NCBI GenBank assembly: GCA_950022655.1
Contig: OX465584.1
Span: 62,064,841 to 62,128,840, forward strand
Source: Alentia gelatinosa
Lineage: Eukaryota > Annelida > Polychaeta > Phyllodocida > Polynoidae
Direction of reading: 5' to 3'
DNA length: 64,000 nt
Part shown: positions 1-11,615 of the stretch, piece after piece
Position numbering within the stretch: position 1 is the stretch's first letter
Layout of the letters: every line of letters begins with the position of its first letter
Program-made: the position numbers and the translations under genes
The notes under the pieces: model-generated
What the model saw: only the letters and a program-made list of their open reading frames with translations
Database searches by the model: none
Told to the model about the DNA's origin: nothing

Positions 1-1349
1 CAGGCGACAAGAGTTTTGTTTGTACCCTTGCCGGAAGAGAGGACATGTACTGCAGCCTGATTATCACAGTGAATGCGGATGTGAGAACCTTTGTGTGCAT
101 GGGAGACAAATGTATTCAGTGCTATGACAACATTGACCGCCTCTAACTCAGCTATATTCACGACAGGATCTGCTATACTGCATACCTATCCTGCGTATGC
201 CCGAAACCCGTCTGATGCGCCAATGCCTGACAGGCATGCATCGACCACCATGTCAAGGTTAGGGGACGCAAGAGGTATCAATGACTTTCCGTTCCAGGCC
301 CTGCCGAAGGTGACAAACCATCTGAAATCTAGCCTCATTTCTTTCGAGATGTTACAGTAGTTACTTTTGCATTCTCGAAGTGCATCGAAAAGACGTGCAG
401 TGAAGAGTCTAGCTGGCTTCACGCATTTGGCGATGTGAATTAGGCACCCAATAACAGACTGTAGACCTTTCTTGGTGATTGTACACTTTTTAGCTACGTC
501 GGACACTACCTTGATAGTCTCTGTAAGCTTGTCATCCGGGATGGACAAGGACATATCTTCAGAGTTGATGTTGATGCCCAACCACTGGATGAGAGTAGCG
601 GGGGGCTGCACCTTTGCCTCCGCCTCGGGAAGGCCAAGTTCGCGTATAAGGTCCCTCGCTGCCTGGAAGCCTCTGGCTGCCTCGGACCTGGTGGGTGCAA
701 TCAAAATCAGATCATCCAAGTACATTTCACAAGTGATGTTCATATTATTTAGCATTTCAACGACGGCATTGGCAATTTGCTGCATAGAAGCGCTACTAGC
801 CCTACTACCAAATGGAATGCTAGTGTCGAGGTATACCTTGTCTCTCCACCTAAGAGCCATTAATGGGTAATCTAAAGGGCTCACCGGGAAATTCTTGTAT
901 GCCCTGCTGATGTCAATAGAAGCCATGTATGCCCCTGGGCCGATTGTGGTTAGGTGGTCTACAAATTTATCCACTGTGGGTAACGAGTGGTCCCGTGTCT
1001 TACCCATAATAGTGTTCTTTAGTATGAAGGCATTGATGGAGTTTTCCCTAGGGAAGGTCATATCAGTTATGACCCTCCTTTCTTGTGTATCACGCTTCTC
1101 TCGACTCATGAGTGGGGATATATGACACCAGCTGTCAAACGGGGTGCCGTCAAAAGGACCGATGAGACCACCCAAGCCTAATTCTTTGTCGACAAACTTA
1201 TCAATTTGTTTAGGGAACTGTACGGCACTGGGGTGATTGTCATTTTTGACTGTGTCGGATACTGGGCCCATATACCTAGCGGGAAACCATAACACAGTGA
1301 GTTTTATAGTTCTAGGCCACCAGTACAGTTGGATAGGTGAACCTTCCAT
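1..1349 (-). pseudogene. DIRS-like reverse transcriptase-RNase H, interrupted
   Basis: Pol fragment of a tyrosine-recombinase-type (DIRS-like) retrotransposon; it would copy element RNA into DNA. The 387-residue frame from 1349 to 186 holds the RT. An N-terminal segment ends GLIGPFDGTPFDSWCHISPL, then come VITDMTFP, the palm motif MASIDISRAYKNFPV, the PFGSRASSAS block and the catalytic MYLDDLILIA. RNase H starts at VDACLSGIG. An in-frame TAG at 186-188 interrupts it, but the same frame reads on to the window edge with NIAELEAV and IHCDNQAAVHVLSSGKG, the second and third acidic blocks of RNase H. The RT style (D-I-x-x-A-Y-x-x-x-P-V, YLDD) fits DIRS1-type rather than LTR elements. The recombinase that would confirm this lies beyond base 1. 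The stop and upstream frameshifts make it inactive. Confidence 0.75.
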
Positions 1350-1657
1350 GCAGGCAGGTTTAGGTTTGAGGGTACAGGTACACGGGCTGCCATGACGTTT
1401 GGTAACCCGGAGTCACGAACAGCTTGATATATTTTAACATGGTAACTGAATGCCTGACTTGGAAGCATATTAGGCCAGTGTTGCTGCCTGTGAGCTGCAA
1501 ATGCATCTGGTGAAACATCTACATCACCAGGGATACGATCGTTCTCACAGATAATCCATACACCGTGAGTGTGTTTGCTCCGGCAGGCCAACGTTGGATA
1601 TAGGGGCGACCTGTGTGATCGCCTGTTTGTTGTGACGTCCGTTATCCACCCCGCCAC
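1304..1657 (-). pseudogene. N-terminal part of DIRS-like pol in a shifted frame
   Basis: This 117-residue frame contains VPVPSNLNLPAW, a block normally just upstream of the DIRS-type RT. It is followed about one codon later, in the frame of the RT segment, by the sequence that leads into HPSAVQFPKQID. The two frames differ by one base near 1330-1350, so this is one coding region split by a frameshift. The upstream part (PDAFAAHRQQHWPNML) has no motif I recognise. Assignment rests on position and the short PVPSNLNLPAW block. Confidence 0.5.
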
Positions 1658-1794
1658 AATTGGAGCTCACGCCGGTGTTGAAGGCATCGCCACTCCATTC
1701 CCCAACACACTGGGGAGGTGGCTTGTAGAGAGCGGGCGTGGGTGGTTCGGCTGCAAGGGGGGTGTGCCGGGTGCACAGGGTGGCACACCCCGTC

Positions 1795-2990
1795 CTAGTT
1801 TTTTGTTGACAGTAGGTTTGCTCCCGAGGCCCTGGCGGCTGCGAGGAGGCCGGCGTGCCGATGCCCGTGATGCCCGTCTTGTCGGTGACCATGGTGTGTT
1901 TCGTGTTGTGTAAAGCTGCCCTGTCCGAGTCTGCGATTACACACTGACACTGCATGAGCACAAGTTCTGCCCTTACTATCACAATATGAGCACGTATGGG
2001 TCCATCTGATGTGTGTGTCGTCGTGGTTTGAGCGGTGTCTGCCGCCGCTGTCGGAGTTGAGGTGCCTGCAGGGTGCTGTTGGCTTGTTTTGACTTTGTGT
2101 GAAGGTGGCTGAGAGGTGGAGCTGCTTACTTGCACTATCAAAACTGTATGCGCCACCCGTCATAGCGATGCGTACACACTCGTGCTGTATACGCGTTGCA
2201 TCAGACCAATTGAAAGCTTCGACGTCAAAAATAAAATTTGACCATGCCCGAACAGCCTCCCACGGTCGGCATAGAGAGTCACTGAGAACTTCGTGCAGGT
2301 GTTGGAACATGGGTTGAAAGTCATTGGTTTGTACCGCTCGTGAATCCCTGAGGAGTGCAGTGAACGCTGCACAGTACTTGGCAACACCGAGCTGGTTACG
2401 CAATTCCAGCTTGGTACTGACACCGTCTCTGTCTATATAAATATATGGCTTTGCAGTAAGTTTCTGAGCGAAGACATCATTCGTGAACATACTCTCACCG
2501 CTGGTCTTGTAGAGCTGTATCTCCTCCTTTGCGAGTTGGCGATCCACAAACTCGTCCAGTGAGTGTGTGATGTTTGTGTAACCTCGGTTGGCCTGGCGAC
2601 TGGCGTCGTGTCGAGCGTGCTGTCATGGCGTGCCCTGTTTGACGTATGGTCACTCGTGCGTCGTGGTGAACTTTTATCATTTGGGCGTTCTTTGCGAAGT
2701 GTCCAATTGACTAACATATCCAATTTTTCATTGACTGCTGCCATGTTCGACTGTAGGTTGTTTACGTGTGACTGGAGTACGGTCACACGGCATCGCCCAC
2801 TGCTGGTGGTCGAACTGATGGTGGATTCTAGACTGCTGGCTTCCCCCGCCGAGACGTCGGCGTTAATGATATCCCCGTCATCGTTGGACGATGCCTGGGA
2901 GTATTCTGGAGTAAAATCCTCCTCCTGGAGATGCCTAGCATTGTCTTTACTGGTCTTACAGGTTGCGGCGGCCCGTGACCTAGTTGTCAT
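1795..2990 (-). pseudogene. gag-like ORF of the DIRS-like element, frameshifted
   Basis: Two overlapping frames read as one protein. The first (2990 to about 2560) starts MTTRSRAAATCKTSK, is Ser/Thr/Asp-rich and has a short coiled-coil-like stretch (VTVLQSHVNNLQSNMAAVNEKLDML). The second (about 2580 to 1795) begins with a helical segment EEIQLYKTSGESMF and includes a Trp-rich part (PWEAVRAWSNFIF) and a Cys/His-rich tail (CSYCDSKGRTCAHAVSVC) that may be a degenerate zinc knuckle. The frame changes by one base near 2560-2590. By position it is the nucleic-acid-binding structural protein of the element, directly upstream of pol on the same strand. No family was recognised from sequence alone, so gag is a positional inference. 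Confidence 0.45.
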
Positions 2991-3351
2991 CCTGCCTGGC
3001 TGCTTGGTAGAGCGGGGCCAAATGTTGTGTACACACGGCCAGCCGGCGTCTTTGCCACAAAAAGAGAGCTACAGTGACAAATTCAGCCGGAAAAACACTC
3101 TGCTGCTGCTATGAGTTTGTATGCGTACCGTTCACAAGACTTGACCTGGGTAAATCCGTTTTGTAGATGATAAGAGGCTGTAAGGTGGCCGTAAAATATG
3201 TGGAGAGGTTGTGTGTGGTACGGGCAGCGGTGCGAGAGTGACCGGTGGACGGGTGAAGTGGTGGGACTGCGTGAGGCGCAGTGTATTGGTGTATATTTTC
3301 GCACCGCAGAGCTCAATGACCTGCCAGAGGCCAAGACCTCTGCCGAACCAA
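2991..3351. other. Leader or flank of the DIRS-like element
   Basis: About 360 bases upstream of the gag-like start on its own strand. No ORF with recognisable content was found. A terminal repeat of the element would be expected near here, but its partner would lie outside the window, so the element's end cannot be placed. Confidence 0.3.
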
Positions 3352-6300
3352 TTTTATCCTATCCCGTCTCCTCGATTTTGGAATATTAAGTGATAACAAT
3401 TCTGTATGCCACTAGTGGCATGCAAAACTCTGTATGCCAGTCACTGATGCTAGTACTGGTTAAATGAATATGAAGGATCGTCTGGCTTTGGAAAATAAAA
3501 TTGAATTTATTAAATCAATTTTGCAAGATATATGTATAATATCAAAAGTAGTTGAGGATAATAGAGTATTGAATATTTTACATTGGATAAAATATATACC
3601 CTACGAAGGTAGGGTTTGTTGATAAAATACACAGTATGGTAGAAAAGTAAAAGAAAAAAGGATGTTGGTGGTTTGGAAAAAATAATGGTGTGTTGAGTGG
3701 GTTGAAGAATGGTGATTGGAATCGTGAGGACGGAAGCAGAGTGTGTGGGTATGTATATGTGGTGTTGAGAAATTACACCAGGTGGCCTCAGTGAGCCAGC
3801 CTAGATGCCTACGCATCGATGCTGCACCCATCGTGGCATACGGAAACTCAATTTTAAGCCTTTGGGATTTTAGACGTACAGGATAATACATGCAGTAATT
3901 GGGCTTCCTGTGTCACCTAATACATATTTGCGTGATCAACAAGCTTTTTGTTAGGCATTTCCTTAATATTTATTGGTCTTCATCTATCAAAAGTTCCTAT
4001 ATAAAGTAGCCTATCGTTATATTTCTTTGATTTTGAGCATTATTTTTATTTTCGTATTCTGTTGTGTGTTACTTACAAAACTTGTAATATCATTTACATA
4101 TATCACTCTTCAGTCAAAAATCATCATTAATAAGTGAACACTTCTTCTGAGAAACCATGGTTTTATTGACATATGTCAACAGTCATGCAATAAGGAAACA
4201 CTGATCTGTCATATTTCGCCACACAAGTTCAAATTTAGAACTTCCTAGAGATACTTAGGAGAAACCGAACAAGAGTTAGCCTTGTCAATGTTTATGCCAC
4301 GATGGGCAGGTTGTGTATTACTACACGTGGCGTTAGCCGAGTTTAGTGAGTAGCAGACCTGACCTGAGTGGTATGAACATTGACAAGGCTAACTCGAGTT
4401 CAGTTTCGTATTTATCCTACCCCATCTCACCGATATACAGAGAATATTTGTAATTATCCATGTTAGTAGTTATCAATGCTGCCGGATCTACTTTCATTAT
4501 CTCGTCCCTGATTGGTCCGTTTTTTTATTCACCTCGGTGCATAAATAACTGTTTATCCAACACTCCGTCAAATACATTGAGTCAATGTTAAACCTATGGC
4601 GTTTTTTATTAGGGGTAGGATAAAGACTCATACATTTGAAATTCTAACCAGATCTTTGAAAAGTAATGTCCAACATTAATTTTCTGCCTTCCTTCACGTA
4701 GTTGCAAAACATAAATAGTTTTTCTATTCATTGATAAATTTGTTCCAAAGAGAAAGAAGGTGATCTATGTATGTGCTAAAATACCAAAGACATTATTGTT
4801 TCATGTTTCCAAAAATACAATAATTTCCATGTCAGACTTTATGCCTTCAAAGCTTCTAGGAAGTGGTTAACTTGTAGCTAATTGTTATATATGTCTTAGC
4901 ACCAGCAAAGGTCAGGCAGTTAAAACCAGCTGACTCAAATACTACCTGATGCAAATGGTCATTTTATTGACGCTGTATGGATAAACCTTGTCATATTTGA
5001 AAGTTGCAAAACTGTACTAACTGTGGTCAATAAAGAAATGATTTTGAATTTTAAAAAAATAAATTTTTTTGTATATCATCATTTTTCCTTGACAACCTTC
5101 CAAAATGATTTGCTATGATTTTTCCCCGCAAGCTAAACATAGTTTCTGCCATCAAGACAGCGGTTCAACACATTTTATGTACCTTTGAAAACACTTTTGA
5201 ATAATCTCTGACAAGGAAATCTATGCTACTTCCCTAACCATCGCCTTGTGTGTCTATTTGTCAATATAAGCTACCCGACATGCATACAGAAAGAAAGTGG
5301 GTAACTTCCTTTTCTCGTCGGATGGAGGTTCAATGTGACCACTCTAAACTCTAGATGATGTATTTAGCGCGTGCAAGCACATTCTAAAAACCAGACACAT
5401 GATAACATTAGATGGTGATGGTCTTCCTCTTCAACGAAAAAGAATGATCATTGCCCAGGTAGCTGAAAACCAAAGGACTGTCACTTGATAGTCACAGTAG
5501 CTGCCCTGCTAAGACCCAAAATTCCATTTATTAGAGCATGCTTGCACATGCTAAATACAGCAACTAGAGATTAGAGTCAGGGTTAGAGTGGTCACATTGA
5601 ACTTTCAGTGTGCTTCCAGAAAACTATCCCTTTACTATCTGCATGCTGTTCACTGTGATAGTGAGAACAGATCAGGCAGCCAGTGTCTCAGGGTCTTAGA
5701 GGTGTATCCAGCTGACCATGACCAATCACTCAAGACCGAAATACCTCATTGACCCACTGTTGCTTGATATGTTTTGATCCTAGACTCAGGCACTTGACTG
5801 GGTGAGAAATTGACTGGGTGCAAGTGGTTGCAGAAAACAGCCCATAGACTGAATGTACCCCAAACCTTTTAGTTGTTATTCATTTATAATTGCACGCTCA
5901 TTCATCAATGATGAACATTCTTTTTGCTCCTAGTTGTTGTTGGGTACCTAAACCTGAACCCATTGTATAAGAACATCCATATCATATTTGTGTAATATTT
6001 ATGCAGGGCACAGACATTGCACACCAGCAGATCACAATGAAGTTTAATTGATGTCACAGATGCCAGTTTGTTGGTTTGTTTGTTTGATTTAATGTTCAGT
6101 CAAAGATTATAGGCCATGTTCAGACTTTCCCAATATTCTTTTCCACCACAAGCCCGGAAGTAAGGAAATTAGGTACATATATTGAGTTTAAACTAAAGAT
6201 AAAGGAACTATCCCTGGCTGCTCTAATGAAATTATAGAGTTTGAGATATGTATGAAAATGTTTGATTACCTGTGCAATGTCTTACACAATATGAATGTAT

Positions 6301-6590
6301 GATGGAATACCTCACATTATCCTTGACTTACTGATGTTTTCCATTAAGTTTATATAAAATAATGCACTGCATCTAAACCACTATTTTACAGATATATATA
6401 CGCCATCCCGATAACACACGTATCGGCTGTATCGTGCCTTGTTTACATTTGTATACGCCTCTTATCCGCGTCTGCGTTTCGGGCGTCTACGAGGTTGTTT
6501 CCATATGTAGACGGGCGCGACTTGGCTGTATTTCACGCCTGGCGTATCCAAGATAAAACATGCTCTGTGCGATATATATATGCCAGGCGA
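3352..6590 (+). repeat. Segmental duplication, copy 1 (partner 52823-56456)
   Basis: This 3.2 kb non-coding block recurs at 52823-56456 in the same orientation with only scattered substitutions and small indels. Shared landmarks include the stretch around 3601-3900, the inverted repeat at 4258-4410, the run around 5281-5600 and the start of the TATACGCC-type element. The partner copy carries a 0.4 kb nested insertion (about 52903-53310) and breaks off at 56456. The homology resumes around 10,850-12,640 against 56,500-64,000, so the unit extends through the transporter gene. From 4625 to 6361 I see no gene, only AT-rich unique-looking sequence shared by both copies. Confidence 0.85.
4258..4624. 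mobile_element. Foldback MITE with TTTATCCTACCCC ends
   Basis: Two nested inverted repeats. The outer pair is GAGTTAGCCTTGTCAATGTT (about 4272) and its complement AACATTGACAAGGCTAACTC (about 4377). Directly after it, a second unit starts TTTATCCTACCCC (4411) and ends GGGGTAGGATAAA (4624). The same termini bound sequences at 15748-15879, 48180-48387, 52825-53156 and 54287-54500. No transposase is visible, so this is a non-autonomous family. Confidence 0.65.
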
Positions 6591-6619
6591 AAATCTGATA
6601 CCAAAAAAACAAAAAAAAG

Positions 6620-6990
6620 GCGACCCGCCACCCGCGACCTCCCAACCCCACCCCCTACCGCCCCCCGGACACCCCACCACCCCACCACCCTACACTCACT
6701 CTACCCACAGTGAAGCCCTGGTACACGACCCCCGCCTCCCTACAGTGTGTGTGGACGGATTAGCGGCCGCTCGGGGTGTGTGAGATGCCCACCCACCACC
6801 CCCCGTCACCCCCCGACTCCCCCCCACCACCCAACGCCACCCCCAGCCAGCCTCAGTGAGAAGCCCCCCGCTGCCCACTGCCCACCGTCCACCGCCCGCC
6901 GCCAGCCGCGTTTGTACAGGTTGACTCAGTGGTAAACCCTCCCCCACCCCCCACCGCCCGCCCATGCCCGCCGCTGCCCGCCGCCCGTTC
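6620..6990. repeat. C-rich low-complexity tract
   Basis: Runs of CCCCACC, CCCCCGAC and CCGCCCGCC dominate this stretch. It generates several long but meaningless proline- or glycine-rich frames on both strands. No motif or gene. Confidence 0.8.
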
Positions 6991-7278
6991 TTATAGGTGT
7001 TTGTGTTACCGCCTGTTACTCGGCTGTGGTGTAGACTAAATGGTATAGGCTTATATATGGGAATACAGTACAGAAGAGTGGTGTTTTCAAGGTAAAATAT
7101 ATTAAAAAAACGTTTAAGAAAACCAAAGAATGCAGGGTTTATTATGTGTAATTAATTAATTTATATTCAATCAGGTTTTATAAAGGTTTTATAAAATAAA
7201 TTGGTAATATAAGATTGTATTTTTTATATAATACAGACTTGGATGATTAAAGGAAAATGAAATATGCTACCAGTAGTG

Positions 7279-7882
7279 TATGTGTTGACGACGTGCGATC
7301 GGCGAGCGACTGCTGGTATGTGACGGCGTTCTCTAGGCCGGCGGGCGGCGTGTGAGTTAATTTATTCCAGTCAGCTTCAAAGAAAGGTATCCACTGGTCA
7401 ATGCTAGTCACATGCTGTCTAATTAGGTCACTGATTGGTGTTAATTGAGACAAAGAGAGGCGGGAAACGTTCTAAACCAATCTGAATGTCTGGCTTAGCA
7501 TTGTTTGGGTGCCTGTGGAGGGGAACCAGTGTAGACTGTGTGACAGTGGTGTCCTCTGGTGTGATTTTATGGCATTGATATTAGAGAGAGCCTGTGGTGG
7601 CGCTCCCTATAGTGTTTTGTGTGGAAGTGTGTAAATGGTTTGTTCAGGTTAATGTTAACTGTCTGAACCATACCAGCAGTTTCAAATGCGTACATTCTCG
7701 TCAGGCTATAATGGCTGATCACATGAATATCGTCCTCTCGATTTGGAGGATTATTCTTGGTTTTAGAAGTGATTTAGAGGAATAAATTCTAGAAATTTTT
7801 CTGCTACGCTTGAATCCGTCCCCCACACCCCACCGGGAACGAGGAGACGGCTGAACCACAGCGAAATCTTTTTTATCACACA
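7279..7882. mobile_element. Pseudo-LTR-like insertion with 13 bp target duplication
   Basis: Flanked by GCTACCAGTAGTG (7266-7278) and GCTACCACTAGTG (7883-7895), a 13 bp duplication with one mismatch. The interior begins with GCGACTGCTGGTATGTGAC (about 7307) and later has CATACCAGCAGTTTC (about 7670) and GGCTATAATGGCTGATCA. All match the pseudo-LTRs of the Penelope-like element at 29862-30369 and 34801-35353. The paralogous stretch near 50385-50410 runs straight through without this insert. It reads as a solo or truncated Penelope-family copy. Confidence 0.6.
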
Positions 7883-8117
7883 TGCTACCACTAGTGTCCC
7901 CAAGTTGCAAAGATCGGAACTATTGGATGGTGGTGTATATACAACAGAATCAGGCATATATATGACGTATATGAGACCGCACCATGGACATGTATATACG
8001 CCACTAGATAAGGCGTCTATGAGACGGATAACAGGTCAAACTTCTAGACGCAAAATCCTACTGTTAGAAGCATTTCGGATACATATGTATAGCCGTAAGT
8101 TTCATGCAGTGATGCTT

Positions 8118-8911
8118 AAGACCAACACGTTTATTGGCTGAGAGTAATAGTACTGCCCTTGTATAGACTTGAATAGACTTGTAAATTAGCCATTTCCAAA
8201 GTTAATCTATTACTGCTACAGGTGAGACACTCATAATGACGATTAAATGATTTAATCACTGTATCATTTAACAGGAACAAAACAAGGGCTGGCAGTGCTA
8301 ACAGCCTGCACCCAACCAGTGACCTTTTGGTCACAGACTTTACTCAGAGACGATGATAAAATTCGATTTTTACAGTAATTGTAACTAGTTTAAGACTTCC
8401 CATTATATGTGAAAATTTGTATGTGCTGTGAGGACACTCAAACAGGCTGGTTAAGCCTAAGTCCTTGCAGGATAAATCGCAATAAAAAAATTGATAAAAA
8501 TAAAAACAATTTAGGAGTAATGCATATGCAAAAATTCCACAGAGGTATAGCCCAATGGAACCTGTTACCAGTCCACATGCAAAAACGGAGGATAAAAAGG
8601 TTTTCCAGAAAGAGCTGAAACGATAGAGGCAGTCTCTTGCCGACTAATTTGGAAACTTCTAACCCCCATCCAACTTTCATCTGTTATAACATTTATTTAT
8701 GAAGTAGAACCTCGATGTACAACACCATTATCTTCATTGGAAGAACTGTTATCACAACAGAAGTGAATTTTTTTTATTTTCTTTATTCAGGTACAAAGCA
8801 TACATTCACCAAAATAGGCGTTCTTACATTCAGCTAATACAACAACTGTATAATTATTTGCTCAATAGGCAAAATAAATAGGACAAGACAGGATAATACA
8901 TGGACAGTACA
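8118..8911. other. Intergenic sequence without recognised genes
   Basis: Short frames on both strands have no family signature and lack support. Simple A- and T-rich runs only. Confidence 0.4.
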
Positions 8912-8960
8912 GGGAGCTGTTTCAAAAGTCCAGTGAAGTCTATGGTTTTGAAACAGCTCC
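8912..8960. mobile_element. Minimal copy of GGAGCTGTTTCAAAA inverted-repeat element
   Basis: GGGAGCTGTTTCAAAAGTC and its inverse TTTTGAAACAGCTCC are separated by under 20 bases. The same ends bound a ~230 bp element at 49113-49344 and an enlarged one at 20791-23352. This 49 bp form is nearly all terminus. Confidence 0.6.
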
Positions 8961-9283
8961 AAGGACGATACAGGACAAAGGTGAAAGTTCTCATGTGTAA
9001 TTCTGGGAGACTGGCTGGGCCCGTTGGTTAACCTACAATTCATTTATGGTATTGAGGAGACCTTCTGTATTTTTCTGTATTCAGGGGATCTTTTTCAAAT
9101 ACTATTTTCTCAGATATTCTCGTGTTCCTATAAGCACACTTGTGATGCGTTGGGTCATATGACCACCAATAGATGTGCATCATCAAGTGTAGCCATCTGC
9201 AATATTTAAGTGATCGAATTTTACATTCGTTATACAATTCGGAGACTGATTTATAACAAGTCACACCTAGATTAGCACGCATA

Positions 9284-9590
9284 AGGCCCGTTTCCATTGG
9301 CCGACGAAGATTGCTTGGACTTTTTGAGTTACACAGAAAGTCTGCGGTGGTGCCACTGACAGTGTGTCGGTATAGAAAAATCGCTGAGGGTAGTAGATTT
9401 CACTCAGTGACCAAGCTTTCACTCAGTAGTGGGTGGTGCCACATTGCATAATCTAAGCAGAAAAAGTCGTGGGGCATTTCACAACCTCGGTTGTTTCCAT
9501 TGACGGATATTGAGTCCACAATGCCAAAAGTCTGTCGGTGGTCCCTGACTGTAGATCGGTGATGGGAAATCGGCCAATGGAAACAGGCCT
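9284..9590. mobile_element. MITE with AGGCCYGTTTCCATTGGCC ends
   Basis: The left end AGGCCCGTTTCCATTGGCC (9284) is mirrored by GGCCAATGGAAACAGGCCT (ending 9590). The element is flanked on each side by ATA, a possible 3 bp target duplication. 307 bp, no coding capacity. A 3 bp duplication would fit a PIF/Harbinger-like origin, which is inference. Confidence 0.65.
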
Positions 9591-9681
9591 ATACAATGAT
9601 AAAAAACAATATCAATTGCGGACTGATCAGTTTGGGTGCATCCTGTATAGATGAAATCTGCATAATCGATAATCGGAAAGA

Positions 9682-10917
9682 TTAAAGTTTCAATATAGTG
9701 ATTTGCATATCAGTGGGCATCAGACTTCTGATTAGTCTTAATTTAGGCATTTTGTAACTGGCTTCATTTATGATTTTCTGTGCTTGGAGCTTATATGTTA
9801 AGTTACTGTCGATTATGATTCCCAGATAATTAAAATTAAATACCCTTTGTAACTTCTCATTATGAATTTTACTCATTTGTAAATGAATCTTATCAAGGTT
9901 TCGCCCTACCCACATTTGTTTGGTCTTCTTGGTATTTATCACCAGTTTGTGAGATTACTAGACAGATGGCACCACGGACCGATGGCACCTGGACTGATGG
10001 CACCTCTTCGAACTGATGGCAACATTTTTCCTAGACCGATGGCACCACTACCTAGACTGATGGCACCACTCACTCAGACTAATGGTTATTACCATATCAT
10101 ATTGTCTACACCACTTTTGAACTACCGAGTATATTAAATTAACAAAAAAAAGATGAATTTACGTGATGGTTTTAAACAAAAATTAAACAAAAACCGGCTC
10201 CGGGCCCCTCGGCATCGGCAGCCAGGGGTCCCAGCCGGCCACCCGTGGTCCCGGCAGGCAGCCACCTCGGTACCGTGGGGCCGCCTCAGTACCGGTCGCG
10301 GTAGCAGCGGTGGTCTCCTGAAATCAATGATCCTTTTTCAGAAACCAGAAAAAAAACCCTGAAAATTAAACTGGAAACAATGTTATTACAGGTCTACTGC
10401 ACATTATTACTATATCTATCAAGTGGTTCCCATGTCCAGGTTAAAAAAAATGAGGTGGTGCCATCAGTCTAGGCAAGTGGTGCCATCAGTCCAGGCACGG
10501 GTGCCATCAGTCCAGGTAAAACTGAAAAGAGGTGCAATCAGTCCAGGTGCCATCGGTCCGTGGTGCCATCGGTCCAGTTACTGTTTGTGATTGGTTATCC
10601 ATGTAGTCAAATTTCCCAAATCTTTGTCCATATCGACCATAGCTTTCAGGGGAGCATTACTGCTAGCAATCAAGACTAAATCATCTGCATACTTTAATGC
10701 ATCACACTCCGTTATTTCTCTATAGAAATCATTTATGAATATTATGAACAAAGTTGGTCCAATTATTGATCCTCGGGGGACCCCGCATGTTACATATCGT
10801 GTATCTGATCATATTTTGGTTAGTTTTACTGTATATTTTCGGTTAGTTAAATACAATTTTATCAGCGCCAAGAAGTCTGTGTCAAGTATATTCTCTGACT
10901 GGGCATACACTGTCTAG
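9682..10917 (-). pseudogene. LINE reverse transcriptase fragment (CR1/jockey-like), disrupted
   Basis: Read on the minus strand, 10870-10590 encodes LTNRKYTVKLTK, then GVPRGSIIGPTLFIIFINDF and KYADDLVLIAS, the RT palm with its YADD catalytic pair. After a 630 bp insertion (9953-10582) the frame resumes as INTKKTKQMWVG and NYLGIIIDSNLTYK, the conserved block after the palm of CR1/jockey-type RTs. The GVPRGS in place of GVPQGS and in-frame stops show decay. The copy in the paralogous segment (56458-56597) has lost almost all of this region. No endonuclease part is present. Confidence 0.75.
9953..10582. mobile_element. Inverted-repeat element of GATGGCACC units, 8 bp target duplication
   Basis: Both ends are arrays of the units GACCGATGGCACC and GGACTGATGGCACC in mirror orientation (9961-10083 and 10452-10575). 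The flanks carry GTTTGTGA (9945-9952 and 10583-10590), an exact 8 bp duplication, which points to a hAT-type insertion. The centre (10190-10320) is GC-rich with no recognisable protein. It interrupts the older LINE RT fragment between two consecutive conserved blocks. Confidence 0.7.
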
Positions 10918-11330
10918 TAATTTATAGATATGATTTTCTAAATGAGCATATAAAAGCTTATACACAAACAAAAAATAGAATAAAAATGATTGGCCTATGA
11001 TATACCTATAATATACCAATGCTGGGGTTAATGATAGCAGTCAAGAACAAACTATCAGTCCACGAATGGCGACCATTGTTGACATAAAGACTGTTGATCA
11101 ACACAGAATGTATTCCCATTATCATCCCATTTCTCATACACTTTTCACCTTGTGATATCTTGATGTACCTGAACTTATATGTAGTATCTAGTGTATGTAG
11201 TCATACACCTCATCGGATGTAAACTTATTTGTGATCTTGTTGTAATTGTGTTCAACAGCACTTTTGGTGGAAGAACAGAACCAGAAGGAATAAACAAAAA
11301 AACAAAACAAAAAATGAAGAAAAGTGGCTG
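10918..11330 (+). other. 5' flank of transporter copy 1 and LINE empty site
   Basis: 10918-11034 is nearly identical to two separated pieces of copy 3 (56575-56597 and 63060-63155). Between them copy 3 has the 6.46 kb LINE, so 10930-10941 is its pre-insertion site. 11035-11315 is absent from copy 3 (insertion here or deletion there). No gene seen. Confidence 0.7.
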
Positions 11331-11408
11331 CAACGGGCCTTGAACCGCCAAGGTGGCACAATTTGGGATTATATGTCCAGTATTCTTGACCACTAAGCTC
11401 ACTCCCAA
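11331..11408 (-). repeat. tRNA-like pol III sequence (SINE head)
   Basis: On the minus strand, GTGAGCTTAGTGGTCAAGA resembles a tRNA A box and GGTTCAAGGCC a B box, about 45 bases apart. The acceptor ends do not pair, so it is not a functional tRNA. The same sequence lies at 63165-63245 before transporter copy 3. Likely a tRNA-derived SINE remnant. Confidence 0.45.
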
Positions 11409-11615
11409 CCGCTCAGTTGTCAGCAGACAATATGAACAAAACACTGAAATGCTGAGATGAAAACCTGAAAAAACTCTAAAGTTTGTCCTGTGATAATGTA
11501 TGTAACTGATGAACTATGTGTTATTGGAAATTTCTTTTCAGTTTAATGAACCGCTATTCTATAGTTTCTGTTGATCACTCTGATTATTCACACATTTCAG
11601 AGAAGTCCTATCAAG

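Larger units (their letters stand above)
6362..8117. mobile_element. TATACGCC-type inverted-repeat element
   Basis: The left end reads GCACTGCA then ACCACTATTTTACAGATA and ATATATACGCC. The right end (about 8030-8117) is the inverse, ending CATGCAGTGATGC, and contains the same CGCAAAATCCTA segment seen inverted at about 20950. Interior ORFs such as 6462-6965 are low-complexity shadows of a C-rich tract (6620-6990) and code for nothing recognisable. A separate insertion sits at 7279-7882. Partial relatives occur at 18715-18965, 19670-20330, 20895-21060, 36740-36960, 45490-45560, 50440-50575 and 56247-56456. Non-autonomous; superfamily not determined. Confidence 0.55.

Noticed and set aside
2563..3114. 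183-residue plus-strand ORF opposite the DIRS gag-like ORF
   Set aside because: Antisense shadow without recognisable domains.
6462..6965. Several Pro- and Gly-rich ORFs on both strands
   Set aside because: Produced by a C-rich low-complexity tract.
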